Assembly (NCBI GenBank): GCA_021201795.1
Contig: JAJQEF010000003.1
Span: 94,385 to 158,384 of the forward strand
DNA: 64,000 bases
Source of the DNA: Rikenellaceae bacterium
GTDB lineage: Bacteria; Bacteroidota; Bacteroidia; Bacteroidales; Rikenellaceae
Reading direction: 5' to 3'
Shown: positions 37,201 through 47,288 of the stretch, piece by piece
Numbering within the stretch: position 1 is the first letter of the stretch
Layout: every line of letters begins with the position of its first letter
Notes under the pieces: generated by a model
What the model saw: only the letters and a program-made list of their open reading frames with translations
The model's database searches: none
Told to the model about the DNA's origin: nothing
Translations under genes and position numbers: made by a program

Positions 37201-38352
37201 CAAGTAAATGTCAATAGTGTCCCGGGTAAAAGATCTGTCAGGATCTCAGTGAAAGACAATGGTGCTGGTATTCCTGAAGAACGGAGAAAGTCTCTTTTTA
37301 ACAGATTCTATGAAGGAGATTATAGACAATACAATACCATAGGAACAGGTATTGGCCTGTCCCTGACACGCGATCTGGTTGTGCTGCATCGTGGGACCAT
37401 ACATCTTAATACCGAATTTAAAGAAGGAACGGAATTTATTATCGAAATTCCGATAACATCCGATGATTATTCGGGGGAGGAAATAACAATGGTGGCGGTC
37501 GCGGAATTCCGGGATAAAATCGTGGACAGGGATGCTTATGAATCTTCTGATGAATACGATTCAATGGAAGTTGATGCATCTGCTCCAGCAATACTCATCG
37601 TTGAGGATAATGAAGAGTTACTTTCTGTTATGGAGCGTCTGCTGCGCAGGGAATACCGGGTATTACAGGCATTAAACGGCAACGAAGCCCTTGAAATAAT
37701 TGGGAGTGAAGAGGTGGATCTCGTTGTATCGGATGTTATGATGCCTGAAATGGATGGTATGGAACTAACCCGCCGGATTAAAACGAATAATGAAATATGC
37801 CATATTCCTGTTATATTGCTTACCGCTAAAAATACGGATGAGGATCGCGATGAAGGTTACACGGCAGGTGCCGACGCTTATCTTGCCAAACCCTTCAATC
37901 TTTCAGCTCTTCACGCACGTATAAAAAATCTGTTGAAAATCAGGGAGCGTACGGCCAATGATTTCAAAAAGCAATTTGCTTTCGAAATAAAAGGACTCAA
38001 TTATACCGATATGGACGAGAAGTTCCTTTCTGATGCCATTGCTTGCGTGGAGCGGCATCTTGACGATACGGAATTTGATATTACCCGTTTAGTTCAGGAA
38101 ATGGGAACGAGCCGGAGTACACTTCATAAAAAACTTAAAACTCTGACCGGATTGAATTCAACCGGATTTATTCGGAATATACGTTTGAAAACAGCATCTA
38201 AAATAATGGATGAAAATAAAAACGTCCGCATATCGGAACTGGCATATATGGTGGGATTTAATGATCCGAAATATTTCTCTATCTGCTTTAAGAAAGAATT
38301 CGGAATGCTGCCTACGGAATATGCGGAAAAATTCACGGATGAATTGAAATAA
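34288..38352 (+). pseudogene. Hybrid two-component system regulator (HTCS) interrupted by an in-frame TAG
   Basis: Read through the TAG at 35977-35979, this is a normal-length HTCS of about 1354 residues: signal peptide, two propellers of ligand-binding repeats (repeated LWIGT / IWIAT units), Y_Y_Y domain (about 690-780), a membrane segment near 795-815, HisKA with His about 847 (ITHELLTPLTII), ATPase (GIPEERRKSLF, GTGIGLSLT), receiver with Asp about 1149 (VVSDVMMPEMDG), and an AraC helix-turn-helix. The stop falls at codon 564 inside the second propeller (GLCL-stop-DPAEDRF), where Tyr is likely. Without read-through no sensor linked to kinase is made. HTCS proteins sense oligosaccharides and switch on neighbouring glycosidase genes, here GH2 and GH28. 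Confidence 0.88.
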
Positions 38353-38464
38353 CTGCACAAAAACATTTCTCTACCTTTTGGAAACATTTGTCCACCGCAG
38401 GGAAATATCCGTATTGTACTTTTACTGTGTTGAATAATAAATTAATTTAAAATATATCAGCACA

Positions 38465-38701
38465 ATGAACTTACTCTCTATCTTATTATTTATTAGTTTG
38501 TTATGTACTTTATATGAATGTAAAGGGAATAAATTTGTATGGTTCGACGGTAAAAATCCGGTAAGTTATTCTTCTTTCCCGGAATCGGTGAACCCTGTTG
38601 CTGAAGTCGCTTTGGATTCAAACCGGAACGGAAATTTTATGTTATTCCTTTGGAAGCCGCATATTAGTGACACAAAAATTATAAACCATAATAATATTTG
38701 A
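38465..38701 (+). pseudogene. Remnant of a lipoprotein N-terminus, possibly GH115-like
   Basis: 78 residues: a hydrophobic start with Cys at about 19, then KFVWFDGKNPVSYSSFPESVNPVAEVAL, which recalls the N-terminus of large GH115 alpha-glucuronidases. The remaining 30 residues do not continue any family I know. Most likely the leftover of a big gene after deletion, since its stop lies 3 bp before the GH2 start. It could also be a genuine small lipoprotein. Confidence 0.4.
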
Positions 38702-38704
38702 AAT

Positions 38705-41533
38705 ATGAAAAATAGGATCAGGTATTTTTTTCTTACGGCAGCAGCATTCCTAAGTGCGACTATGCTCAATGCTCAGAATACGGAAATTTTATATCTTTCA
38801 GGTACAGGGCTGGGAGATACCCGGACATGGGATTTTTATTGTTCAGGAGGAATGAAGAGCGGTAAATGGAGTAAAATAGAAGTGCCTTCGCAATGGGAGC
38901 TTCAGGAATTCGGAAATTATACCTATGGAAGGTATTATCTTGTCGAAGGAGCTGAACCGAGCAACGAGACAGGAACTTATAAACATAAATTTAAAGTTCC
39001 TGCACATTGGAAAAATATGCAGGTGAGCATCGTTTTCGAAGGAGTCATGACGGATGCGGAAGTGACTGTTAATGGGAAAAAGGCTGGTGATATCCATCAG
39101 GGAGGGTTTTCCCGTTTCAGTTATGATATTACCGATAAGATAGATTTTGGTAAAAATAACCAGTTGGAGGTAAAAGTATGGAAGCACTCCCTTAATACTT
39201 CGGTAAATAATGCAGAACGAAGGGCTGACTGGTGGTTGTTTGGAGGTATATACCGTCCGGTTTATATCACGGCCGTGCCAAAGACCCATATAGAGAGGAT
39301 AGCAGTAGATGCAAAGCATGACGGAAGTCTTATGACCAGAATGTTCCTTAAAAATATTCCGGAAGGATATTCGGTTGCATTTAATCTTACAGGATTAATG
39401 GACGGACGGAATGTTGGTAGAAAAATAGTCAAGATCGGAACTGAAAACGTACAGGACCTAATTACGAAATGGGATGGAATAAATGCATGGGATAACGAGA
39501 ATCCGAATTTATATGTTCTTAAACTGGAGCTTCTTGATGGTAACGGGAATATTATTCATATACACGAGGAACGCATCGGTTTCCGTACGATAGAATTTAA
39601 GCCGAAAGATGGTATTTACGTTAACGGTACAAAAGTATTGATGAAAGGGATCAACCGCCATACGTTCCATCCGGATGGAGGCCGTACCACTAATCGGGAA
39701 ATCAGTCTCCAGGATGCATTGCTGATTAAGGAAATGAATATGAATTCCGTACGTTCCCATTATCCTCCGGATAAACATTTTCTGGATATATGCGATTCTT
39801 TAGGGATTTTTCATCTCGATGAACTTGCCGGATGGCATGGTAAATATGATGATACGACTGGAATGAAGATACTGCCGGAAATGATTGCGCGAGATGTGAA
39901 TCATCCTTCTATATTCATGTGGAGCAATGGCAATGAAGGTGGATGGAACACCAAACTCGACCCGCTGTTTGCCGTGTACGATCCTCAGCAACGCCACGTA
40001 ATACACCCGTGGGCGGATTTCAACGGATTGGACACGCATCATTATCCTGCTTACCAGACGGGTACTTATAAGCTTGCAAACGGTTGGAATGTTTTCATGC
40101 CTACGGAGTTCCTTCACGGACTGTACGATAGGGGGCACGGAGCAGGGTTAGAAGATTATTGGGCTAATTGGAGGACGAACCCTATGTTTGCCGGAGGTTT
40201 CCTGTGGACCTACATCGATGAAGCGGTTAAAAGAACCGATAAGGGAGGAATACTGGATTCTGACGGTCCGAATGGTCCCGACGGGATCGTAGGACCTTAC
40301 AGGGAAAAAGAAGGAAGTTTTTTCACTGTCCGTGAAGTTTGGTCGCCGATCCAGGTAAGTAAAATTCTGGTCACAACTTCATTTAGTGGAGATTTTTATG
40401 TGACTAACGATTATTTTTTCACTAATCTTTCCGAATGTACCATGAGATATAGGGTATACTCGTTTCCTTCCCCTTTAATAGGTGGTGATGACAGGCTGAT
40501 TGCTGATGGCATGGTAATCCTCCCTGCCGTAGATCCGGGAGAAACAGGCAAGGCGCATTTCGATTTACCGCGCAATTTCTTTAGTGGCGACATACTTGAA
40601 CTGGAGGCTTATGATAAATATGGAAATTCGGTATGTACATGGACATATCCTGTCAAATTCGCAAGCGAATATTTTGCCGAACAACATCAGCCTAGCACTG
40701 AAGGAGCAGCGACCGTTGTAAAAGATAACGGGAAAATAATTCTTTCAGCCAATGGCGTAGAGGTAAAATTCAATGATAATAATGGATATATCGAAACAGT
40801 CAGGTATAAGGAGAATATAATTCCGTTGGATAATGGACCGGTTCCGGTTGGAATGAAGGTAAATTTCAAAGAAAGCTATTCCCGTACGGATGGTAAAAAT
40901 GCACTGTATGTGGTAAAATATACAGGGGCTATCGATTCTATAGTGTGGCGTATGACTCCGGATGGATTGTTGGGCATGGATGCAGTAATGCTCAACCGCG
41001 AAAGAGGAGGAGGTTTTGACGGTAGTTTTTTCGATAACAGAATATATAATTTTGGTCTTACATTCTCCTTCCCAGAAGAAAAAGTCAAAGGAATGCGTTG
41101 GTTCGGACGTGGACCATACCGTGTATGGAAGAACCGTATAAGAGGAACAAATTATGGAATCTGGGATAAAAAATATAACAATACGGTTACAGGCGAGAAC
41201 TTTGAAAACATGGAATATCCCGAATTTAAGGGTTATCATGCCAATATATACTGGGCTACATTAAAAGCGGATAATGCTGCTTTTACCGTATATTCGGAGA
41301 GTGACGGATTGTTCCTGAGGTTATTCACCCCTGAGGAACCTGTTCAAAGGCGTAATGGGGAGAACTCAATGCACGCATTTCCGGAAGGGGACATATCTTT
41401 CCTTTACGATATTCCTGCCATGCGTTCTTTTAAACCGATATCGGAACATGGTCCGAGAAGCCAGCCAAGTAGTATACGTATAAAACCTGGTGATGATGGC
41501 ATCAGAATGAAATTGTGGTTTGATTTTAAATGA
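38705..41533 (+). CDS. GH2 glycoside hydrolase, beta-galactosidase-like
   Basis: 942 residues with a signal peptide (about 1-23, ending LNA): periplasmic or surface. N-terminal jelly-roll (PSQWELQEFGNYTYG), Ig-like domain, a TIM barrel with LMKGINRHTFHPDGG, the acid/base Glu about 411 in MWSNGNEGG and the nucleophile Glu about 468 in MPTEFLHG, then DUF4981-like and C-terminal beta-sandwich domains. The family layout fits LacZ-type GH2; the substrate may be a beta-galactoside or a related pectic side chain given the GH28 gene next door (10 bp downstream). Confidence 0.92.
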   Translation: MKNRIRYFFLTAAAFLSATMLNAQNTEILYLSGTGLGDTRTWDFYCSGGMKSGKWSKIEVPSQWELQEFGNYTYGRYYLVEGAEPSNETGTYKHKFKVPAHWKNMQVSIVFEGVMTDAEVTVNGKKAGDIHQGGFSRFSYDITDKIDFGKNNQLEVKVWKHSLNTSVNNAERRADWWLFGGIYRPVYITAVPKTHIERIAVDAKHDGSLMTRMFLKNIPEGYSVAFNLTGLMDGRNVGRKIVKIGTENVQDLITKWDGINAWDNENPNLYVLKLELLDGNGNIIHIHEERIGFRTIEFKPKDGIYVNGTKVLMKGINRHTFHPDGGRTTNREISLQDALLIKEMNMNSVRSHYPPDKHFLDICDSLGIFHLDELAGWHGKYDDTTGMKILPEMIARDVNHPSIFMWSNGNEGGWNTKLDPLFAVYDPQQRHVIHPWADFNGLDTHHYPAYQTGTYKLANGWNVFMPTEFLHGLYDRGHGAGLEDYWANWRTNPMFAGGFLWTYIDEAVKRTDKGGILDSDGPNGPDGIVGPYREKEGSFFTVREVWSPIQVSKILVTTSFSGDFYVTNDYFFTNLSECTMRYRVYSFPSPLIGGDDRLIADGMVILPAVDPGETGKAHFDLPRNFFSGDILELEAYDKYGNSVCTWTYPVKFASEYFAEQHQPSTEGAATVVKDNGKIILSANGVEVKFNDNNGYIETVRYKENIIPLDNGPVPVGMKVNFKESYSRTDGKNALYVVKYTGAIDSIVWRMTPDGLLGMDAVMLNRERGGGFDGSFFDNRIYNFGLTFSFPEEKVKGMRWFGRGPYRVWKNRIRGTNYGIWDKKYNNTVTGENFENMEYPEFKGYHANIYWATLKADNAAFTVYSESDGLFLRLFTPEEPVQRRNGENSMHAFPEGDISFLYDIPAMRSFKPISEHGPRSQPSSIRIKPGDDGIRMKLWFDFK

Positions 41534-41543
41534 GAAATAAGTT

Positions 41544-42935
41544 ATGAGAGTGAGTTTGAAAAAATTATCGGTATTCTCCGTATTTAAATTTTTAATCTTT
41601 GTTTTTCCGGTAAATGCACAGAATCCAGATCCATGGTCTGAAATGGATCGAATAATAAACAATATTACACGACCCGTTTTCAACGAGCGGGAATTTAACA
41701 TCACCGCTTATGGAGCTATCGGCGATGGAGAGACAAATTGTAGCATGTTTATAAAAAAAGCGATAGAAGAATGCAGCCTTGCCGGTGGAGGAAGAGTGAT
41801 TGTACCTGCAGGTAAATATTTTACAGGACCGGTCTATTTGAAAAGCAATGTGAATCTTCATCTGGAAGAAGGAGCTAATTTGTTATTCTCTACAAATCCG
41901 GATGATTACCTGCCTATGGTGCCTACACGCTGGGAGAGCGTCGAGCTTATGAATTATTCTCCGCTTATATATGCGTATAAAGAAGAAAATATAGCTGTAA
42001 CCGGTAAGGGAACCATGGATGGACAGGGTTCCCGAAATAACTGGTGGCCCTGGAAGGGACGAAAAGCATACGGATGGAAGGAAGATACACCTAATCAAAC
42101 CGATAGTACCAACAGTCCGGCATTGTTTGCTATGGCAGAAGAAGATGTGCCGATGGAAAAAAGATTATTCGGTGACGGACATTATCTGCGCCCGCAGTTT
42201 ATCCAACCTTATCATTGCAATAATGTCCTTATAGAAGGAGTAACTATTATTAATTCGCCTATGTGGGTGATCCATCCAGTATTGTGCAATAATGTTTCGA
42301 TAATCGGTGTTATTGTGGAATCAGACGGTCCAAATACGGACGGTTGTGATCCGGAATCGTGTAAAAACGTATTGATAAAAGACTGTATTTTCAATACCGG
42401 AGATGATTGCATAGCTCTTAAATCCGGACGCGACCGTGACGGAAGAAATATCGGGGTTCCTTGTGAGAATGTGGTAATACAAAATTGTACAACAAGGAAC
42501 GGACATGCCGGTATAGCTGTCGGAAGCGAAATATCCGGAGGGGCAAAAAATATTTTTGTGGAGAACTGTACCATAATTAATCCCATGTGGGCCATACGTG
42601 TGAAGACCAGTTCTATGAGGGGAGGTGTCATAGAAGACATTTACATAAGGAATGTCGAGGTGGAAAAAGTAAGAAATGAAGCTATATTTCTTACGATGCT
42701 GTATGAGGATAAGGGTGAATACATGCCGACTATAAGAAATATTTACATTACCGGTTTGACCGTAAGGAATGGAGGTAAAGGCGGTATGGTTATAGAGGGA
42801 TATCCGGAATCCCCGATTAGGCCCATTTATTTCAAAAATGTGAATATAGATAAAGCGGATAAATCTATAAATATATCAAATGGAGAGAATATTAAGTTTA
42901 TTGATACATATATAAATGGACAGAAGATAAATTAG
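41544..42935 (+). CDS. GH28 polygalacturonase / rhamnogalacturonan hydrolase-like
   Basis: 463 residues with a signal peptide (ending VNA at about 25), followed by a right-handed beta-helix. Active-site motifs: NTDGCDPES, GDDCIALKSG, NGHAGIAVGSE (GHG is more usual; GHA here) and RVKTS. These give the catalytic Asp residues typical of GH28 enzymes that hydrolyse the pectin backbone. It follows the GH2 gene and ends at a bidirectional terminator. Together with the HTCS upstream this resembles a small pectin-degradation locus without SusC/SusD. Confidence 0.92.
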   Translation: MRVSLKKLSVFSVFKFLIFVFPVNAQNPDPWSEMDRIINNITRPVFNEREFNITAYGAIGDGETNCSMFIKKAIEECSLAGGGRVIVPAGKYFTGPVYLKSNVNLHLEEGANLLFSTNPDDYLPMVPTRWESVELMNYSPLIYAYKEENIAVTGKGTMDGQGSRNNWWPWKGRKAYGWKEDTPNQTDSTNSPALFAMAEEDVPMEKRLFGDGHYLRPQFIQPYHCNNVLIEGVTIINSPMWVIHPVLCNNVSIIGVIVESDGPNTDGCDPESCKNVLIKDCIFNTGDDCIALKSGRDRDGRNIGVPCENVVIQNCTTRNGHAGIAVGSEISGGAKNIFVENCTIINPMWAIRVKTSSMRGGVIEDIYIRNVEVEKVRNEAIFLTMLYEDKGEYMPTIRNIYITGLTVRNGGKGGMVIEGYPESPIRPIYFKNVNIDKADKSINISNGENIKFIDTYINGQKIN

Positions 42936-42954
42936 GAAGTATTTGTTCGATAAT

Positions 42955-43000
42955 TTCCCCATTCACTACATATTTTTTATGTGGCGAATGGGGAATTTTT
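42955..43000. terminator. Bidirectional terminator between GH28 and the convergent propeller gene
   Basis: Perfect 10-bp stem TTCCCCATTC / GAATGGGGAA with a 21-nt loop, followed by TTTTTG on the plus strand and AT-rich sequence on the other. Confidence 0.85.
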
Positions 43001-43030
43001 GTTTTATTCTGAACTTTATTAATTATCTTC

Positions 43031-44671
43031 TCAGGTTGAAAGTCGATAATATTTTTTTCCAGAATAAATAGTGATAAGAAACTCATATTCCTCATCTTTT
43101 TCAAATATATCTTTGCAGTTAAAATGAAGATTCGTTTTACCGTATGGCTGAAGAACAGGGACATTTCCGGATACTAATTCCGTAAGTTTACCGTCTTTTT
43201 TATATTCGATCTTTACGGAAGACCTTTTCGACTCCACCTGTCCGAAATTCTGAATTTCCATGCTGACAGACCATCCTTCTTCCGATTCTGTAAAAACGGG
43301 TGCGCGTGCAGATAAGATAGGTTCGATATAATCTATATACGGCAGGCGGGCATAGCCGTAGAGCATTTTTCCGTTAATATACCGTCCTATCATTTTAGGA
43401 GCAAATTCTTCTTCCGTGATTCCGCTTCCTTTGGCGTCGAATATTACTATTAGGTCATCACCGTCATGTTCTGTTTTAACCGCCGTGCATCCACGTCCGA
43501 AATTCACTTCTTCCGAAGCACCGAACCTCAGGGAACTGATATCTATATCCGTGTGGGGATTGATACCTTCTTCTGCATGAATTTTAACGCGGATAGATTT
43601 GGTTCTCGAATTTATAGGCTTGTCGTCCGGAATCGAAAGCAATAATCCGGGATTCAAAGGTATTCCGATATTCTTCGAACTATGGTTGTCAAACGGTTTG
43701 TCCAGCGGTTTCAGAGTGTCGATAACTGCAAAATTAGCCTGGATAGCACGTCCGTATTCATCCTGGTATATTTTGATGCGTTCGAATTTGAACCAATCCT
43801 CGACAAGACCGTTCTCGTGAACCGCAATGCCGGGAGTGTAGGCTTCGCCCGGATCTACGACCCAATTTATTCCGTCTTTGGAGCGTAGATAAAACGCTAT
43901 ACGTCCGAGCCAGTCGTTAACGATCATATGATACTGTATATGGTCGCGCCATATTACAGTATCCTCGAATTGCCCTTGAACAGGCGGATAAACGCGTTTA
44001 TCTGTTATCTGGTTATATTCGCTTAAACCATCCTCGCTGATCCAGATACCACCGCCGCGGCAGACCATCACGTAAGAACCATCTTCACGCTGTGCGAATG
44101 AAAGATTGGATAATCCTTCGATGATCCGTCTATCACGGGGATTGAAATAGAATGTGCCGTAATCCCAGCGCCCGTTAATGTCGTCGGTGACATACCGTCC
44201 GTCTATAACGTATAATACATATCTGCCGTCCTTCAGCTGATAAACCTCTGGATTGTGTCCTTTGCCGATCATATTGCGCAGTTTGAACGGACCTGTCAGG
44301 TTGTCGCTCACGGCGTTGAACACCATGGAGTTAGGCCATTCGGCATGTCCTTTAGGAGACGATTCCAACCAACCGCACACGAATAAATGATATTTGCCGT
44401 CTTCGCCTTTCTTTATATTTCCACCCCAGTAGGACCAGATTCTGTCTTCGATACCGTTATCGACGTAGCGTGGAACCACGCCGTCTACTCCCCATGTGTC
44501 CGACGAAAGAACGTTGCCTTTCATCGGTAGGAAGCGGTCGATGAATCGTGCTCCTTCCACAAGATTGTCCCATTCTTTCGGACGCACGCGTTCGGTTATC
44601 TGGGCATTACTCAAAATGGGGACGGAAAAAAGAATTCCTGTAAGTATCAGTTTAGTTATGTGTTTATTCAT
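43031..44671 (-). CDS. Secreted beta-propeller glycosidase-like protein
   Basis: 546 residues with a signal peptide (about 1-23). The first 350 residues look like a five-bladed propeller of the GH43/GH117 type (IWSYWGGNIKKGEDGKYHLF, GHNPEVYQLKDGRYVLYVI, FEDTVIWRDHIQYHMIVND); the C-terminal 190 residues form beta-sandwich domains. I cannot assign a family. It lies 15 bp after the mutarotase gene in the same direction, so it is probably the last gene of the fucose operon, and might release a fucose- or rhamnose-containing sugar. Confidence 0.7.
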   Translation of the reverse strand: MNKHITKLILTGILFSVPILSNAQITERVRPKEWDNLVEGARFIDRFLPMKGNVLSSDTWGVDGVVPRYVDNGIEDRIWSYWGGNIKKGEDGKYHLFVCGWLESSPKGHAEWPNSMVFNAVSDNLTGPFKLRNMIGKGHNPEVYQLKDGRYVLYVIDGRYVTDDINGRWDYGTFYFNPRDRRIIEGLSNLSFAQREDGSYVMVCRGGGIWISEDGLSEYNQITDKRVYPPVQGQFEDTVIWRDHIQYHMIVNDWLGRIAFYLRSKDGINWVVDPGEAYTPGIAVHENGLVEDWFKFERIKIYQDEYGRAIQANFAVIDTLKPLDKPFDNHSSKNIGIPLNPGLLLSIPDDKPINSRTKSIRVKIHAEEGINPHTDIDISSLRFGASEEVNFGRGCTAVKTEHDGDDLIVIFDAKGSGITEEEFAPKMIGRYINGKMLYGYARLPYIDYIEPILSARAPVFTESEEGWSVSMEIQNFGQVESKRSSVKIEYKKDGKLTELVSGNVPVLQPYGKTNLHFNCKDIFEKDEEYEFLITIYSGKKYYRLST

Positions 44672-44686
44672 GTTTTAATTTATTTA

Positions 44687-45075
44687 TTATTCATAAAGGT
44701 AAAATATTCTGTCCATTAGCTTCCATTTTTCGGAAGAAGAAGCTCCTGATTCCGTTTGCTGAAATACCGACATGTATTCTTCCCATTCTGCATGTCGGGG
44801 AAGGTCTGCTAATTTTTCAAATGCTGTATCCCACTCGAAATCCAGAGATGTCTCTACTACCATAAACAGCGTGGTTCCTAACAGGTAGATCTCCATCTCC
44901 AGTATGCCGACGGAACGGATGCCGTCCCTTATCTCCGGCCAGTGATGAATCTCGCTGCGACGTTTTACATATTCTTCTATCAGTTCAGGTTCGTTTTTAA
45001 GTTCCAGGGTCTGACAATAGCGTTTTGTGGGAATCGGGTATTTTTTTGCGGATATACCTGTAATTTCATAATCAT
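44687..45075 (-). pseudogene. L-rhamnose/L-fucose mutarotase-like (RhaM family), one frameshift near the start
   Basis: The main body reads KRYCQTLELKNEPELIEEY ... RSEIHHWPEI ... VGILEMEIYLLG ... AEWEEYMSVFQ, typical of the RhaM/DUF718 family, which interconverts sugar anomers. This frame has no ATG, GTG or TTG before the body; the only start at a proper place (45075, 1 bp after the fucP stop) is in another frame. Adding one base to the T7 run at 45041-45047 joins them (MIMKLQVYPQKKYPIPTKRYC). So it is a frameshifted gene, or a correct one with a homopolymer error. Campylobacter jejuni has a protein of this family in its fucP cluster, supporting a fucose role. Confidence 0.8.
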
Positions 45076-45076
45076 A

Positions 45077-46333
45077 TCAATTTTTTACTATATAACCTTT
45101 ATATCCGTAATATGCACAGAAAATAAAGCATATCAGGGGTACAATATATGCCAGCTGGTATAAATTTTCGTTCATATCCATCAAGTGTCCTGTAAGCGGT
45201 GGGAGGAATACGTTTCCCACGATTGCCATTACAAGGAATGCGGAACCGCTTTTAGTCTTATTACCTAGGTTTTTAAGGGCCAGCGAAAATTGGGTAGGGT
45301 ACATGATCGACATAAAGAATGATACCCCAAGCATAGCATATAATCCCACCATGCCCCCGAATATCATTATGACCCCGCAAAGGGTTATATTAACAATAGC
45401 GTAAACTACCAGCATATTCTGGGGTTTGAACTTTACCATTAGTAACGTTCCGATCCATCTTCCGAGCAGGAATGCAAGCATATAAAATCCGAAGTAAGTG
45501 GTTGCGGTACCTTCGGTAAGTCCTACGTATTTACAGCAGTATATTAGGAACATGGCGTTGATCGCTGTCTGTCCCCCGTTATAAAAAAATTGTGCAATAA
45601 CGCCCCAGCGAAGATGAGAACGTTTGAGAACGCTGAAATCGATCAGTTTTTCTCCTTTCGCAGCGCCTTCTTCATGCCCGCCTTCGTTTATTTTAGGCAG
45701 TCGCGAAAAAACGAATATAACGGCGATAACAATGAGTACGACTGCGAGTACCAGATATGGAATTTTCATCGCATTTGTTTCGAATTGCACGAAGCCTTCC
45801 CAGCCTCCCGGATAATCCGAAGGGATCGTATTACGTGTATAATCCTGTCCGCTTAACACAAGTTTGCTAAGGAACATAGCGGCAATGAAAGCTCCCAGTC
45901 CGTTGAAAGATTGTGCGAGATTGAGCCTGCGCGGAGCAGTGGCCGAATCACCCAAAACGGTGACATATGGGTTTGCCGCTGTTTCAAGAAAGCACATTCC
46001 GGTAGCTATTACAAAGAAAATAGCCAGATATGCCCAGTATTCCTGTATTACTGCTGCCGGAAAAAATAAGAGTCCACCGAATGCGGCGATCAGTAGACCT
46101 ACGATGATACCTGCCTTGTAGCTGTACCGCTTCATGAACATAGCGATCGGGATGGGAAAGATAAAATAAGCTATCCAGTAAGATGCTTCTGTGAGTGATG
46201 CCTGAAACGCACTCAGTTCGAAAGTCTTCATAAGTTGCCGGATCATTGTCGGCAGAAGGTTGCTGCTGATAGCCCAGATAAAGAACAGGCTGAATATCAA
46301 TGTAAGTGCGAACGTATATTCTTTATTTCTCAT
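45077..46333 (-). CDS. fucP: L-fucose:proton symporter (MFS)
   Basis: About 418 residues with 12 membrane helices, from the ATG at 46333 (RNKEYTFALTLIF); an in-frame upstream start at 46429 would add 32 residues and overlap the previous gene. It is close to FucP-type transporters: FFIWAISSNLLPTMIRQL in helix 1 and the FLETAANPYVTVLG signature. Sits between lactonase and mutarotase genes in the fucose operon. Confidence 0.92.
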   Translation of the reverse strand: MRNKEYTFALTLIFSLFFIWAISSNLLPTMIRQLMKTFELSAFQASLTEASYWIAYFIFPIPIAMFMKRYSYKAGIIVGLLIAAFGGLLFFPAAVIQEYWAYLAIFFVIATGMCFLETAANPYVTVLGDSATAPRRLNLAQSFNGLGAFIAAMFLSKLVLSGQDYTRNTIPSDYPGGWEGFVQFETNAMKIPYLVLAVVLIVIAVIFVFSRLPKINEGGHEEGAAKGEKLIDFSVLKRSHLRWGVIAQFFYNGGQTAINAMFLIYCCKYVGLTEGTATTYFGFYMLAFLLGRWIGTLLMVKFKPQNMLVVYAIVNITLCGVIMIFGGMVGLYAMLGVSFFMSIMYPTQFSLALKNLGNKTKSGSAFLVMAIVGNVFLPPLTGHLMDMNENLYQLAYIVPLICFIFCAYYGYKGYIVKN

Positions 46334-46361
46334 GTTATCAGTTAGTTTAGTCAGTACTGGT

Positions 46362-47288
46362 TTATTCCGACATATTTTTAATGTATGGTAATTCGGTGAG
46401 GTTATTAAATCCGTAGAATTTTTCTGCATTCACACCTAAAAATAAATATTTTTCTTCAGCCGTAAGCAATGGCGACTTCACTATAAAATCGTAAGACATC
46501 CTGTAAGTTATGGCAACTATCGTACGCGGGTAGTCCGAGCCCCGCATAAGTTTATTGATTCCTACGAGTTCTGCTGCTTCTCTTATGGCTTTTACCGCGC
46601 TTGGGAAAGGGTAGAATTCATCATTGAAGAGACATGTTATACCGCCCGATTCTATCATTACATTCTCATTGCGAGCAAGTTTTATCTGTTCTTGCCAGTT
46701 CTTGCGTGTCACCATTCCGAAGTGGCCAATGGCAATTTTCAATGCAGGAAATTCTGCGATTATTTCCTGCATCTCTGCAATTTGTTCTGTGCCGTCCGCA
46801 AGGTCTATCGACAGAATTACATTGTTCTTTTCCATGAGTTCAAACACCTGCATCATTTCATTCGTTGTCAGCCATATCCTTTTAGTTGCCATAATTAATC
46901 GCTGGGCAGGTATTTTAATGGCTCTGAAGCCCTGTTCTATCAATTTTCCCGCATGCCTGTAATATCCGGAATGTCGGGCATCTATCAGTCCGCAGCAAAG
47001 GAAACGATCCGGATATTTTTGCTGAACATACGAAAGATAATCGTTCTGCATTCCGTCGATATATTCCTGTGTTATAACCGCCGCTGAAACCTGTGCATAA
47101 TCCATATTGGATAGTAAAATTTCCGCGGTGTTCTGCCCATTCGTTATAAAAGGCGGAAGCATCTGCCGCAACTCTCCAATGAACTCGGATATGCCGTTTG
47201 CGAGAGTTCTTATTTTCTTGCCATCTACTTCCGCTTCCTGACGTAGCCAAAGATGGGAATGGGCATCTATTATAGGAAACGGTATCAT
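46362..47288 (-). CDS. Amidohydrolase-2 family lactonase, probably L-fuconolactonase
   Basis: 308 residues, cytoplasmic TIM-barrel hydrolase starting MIPFPIIDAHSHLW (metal site H-x-H) with GHFGM and RGSDYPR near the C-terminus. Members hydrolyse sugar lactones such as L-fucono-1,5-lactone or L-rhamnonolactone. Its position between fucP and a sugar dehydrogenase pair suggests it opens the lactone made from L-fucose. Overlaps the upstream dehydrogenase gene by 4 bp. Confidence 0.8.
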   Translation of the reverse strand: MIPFPIIDAHSHLWLRQEAEVDGKKIRTLANGISEFIGELRQMLPPFITNGQNTAEILLSNMDYAQVSAAVITQEYIDGMQNDYLSYVQQKYPDRFLCCGLIDARHSGYYRHAGKLIEQGFRAIKIPAQRLIMATKRIWLTTNEMMQVFELMEKNNVILSIDLADGTEQIAEMQEIIAEFPALKIAIGHFGMVTRKNWQEQIKLARNENVMIESGGITCLFNDEFYPFPSAVKAIREAAELVGINKLMRGSDYPRTIVAITYRMSYDFIVKSPLLTAEEKYLFLGVNAEKFYGFNNLTELPYIKNMSE

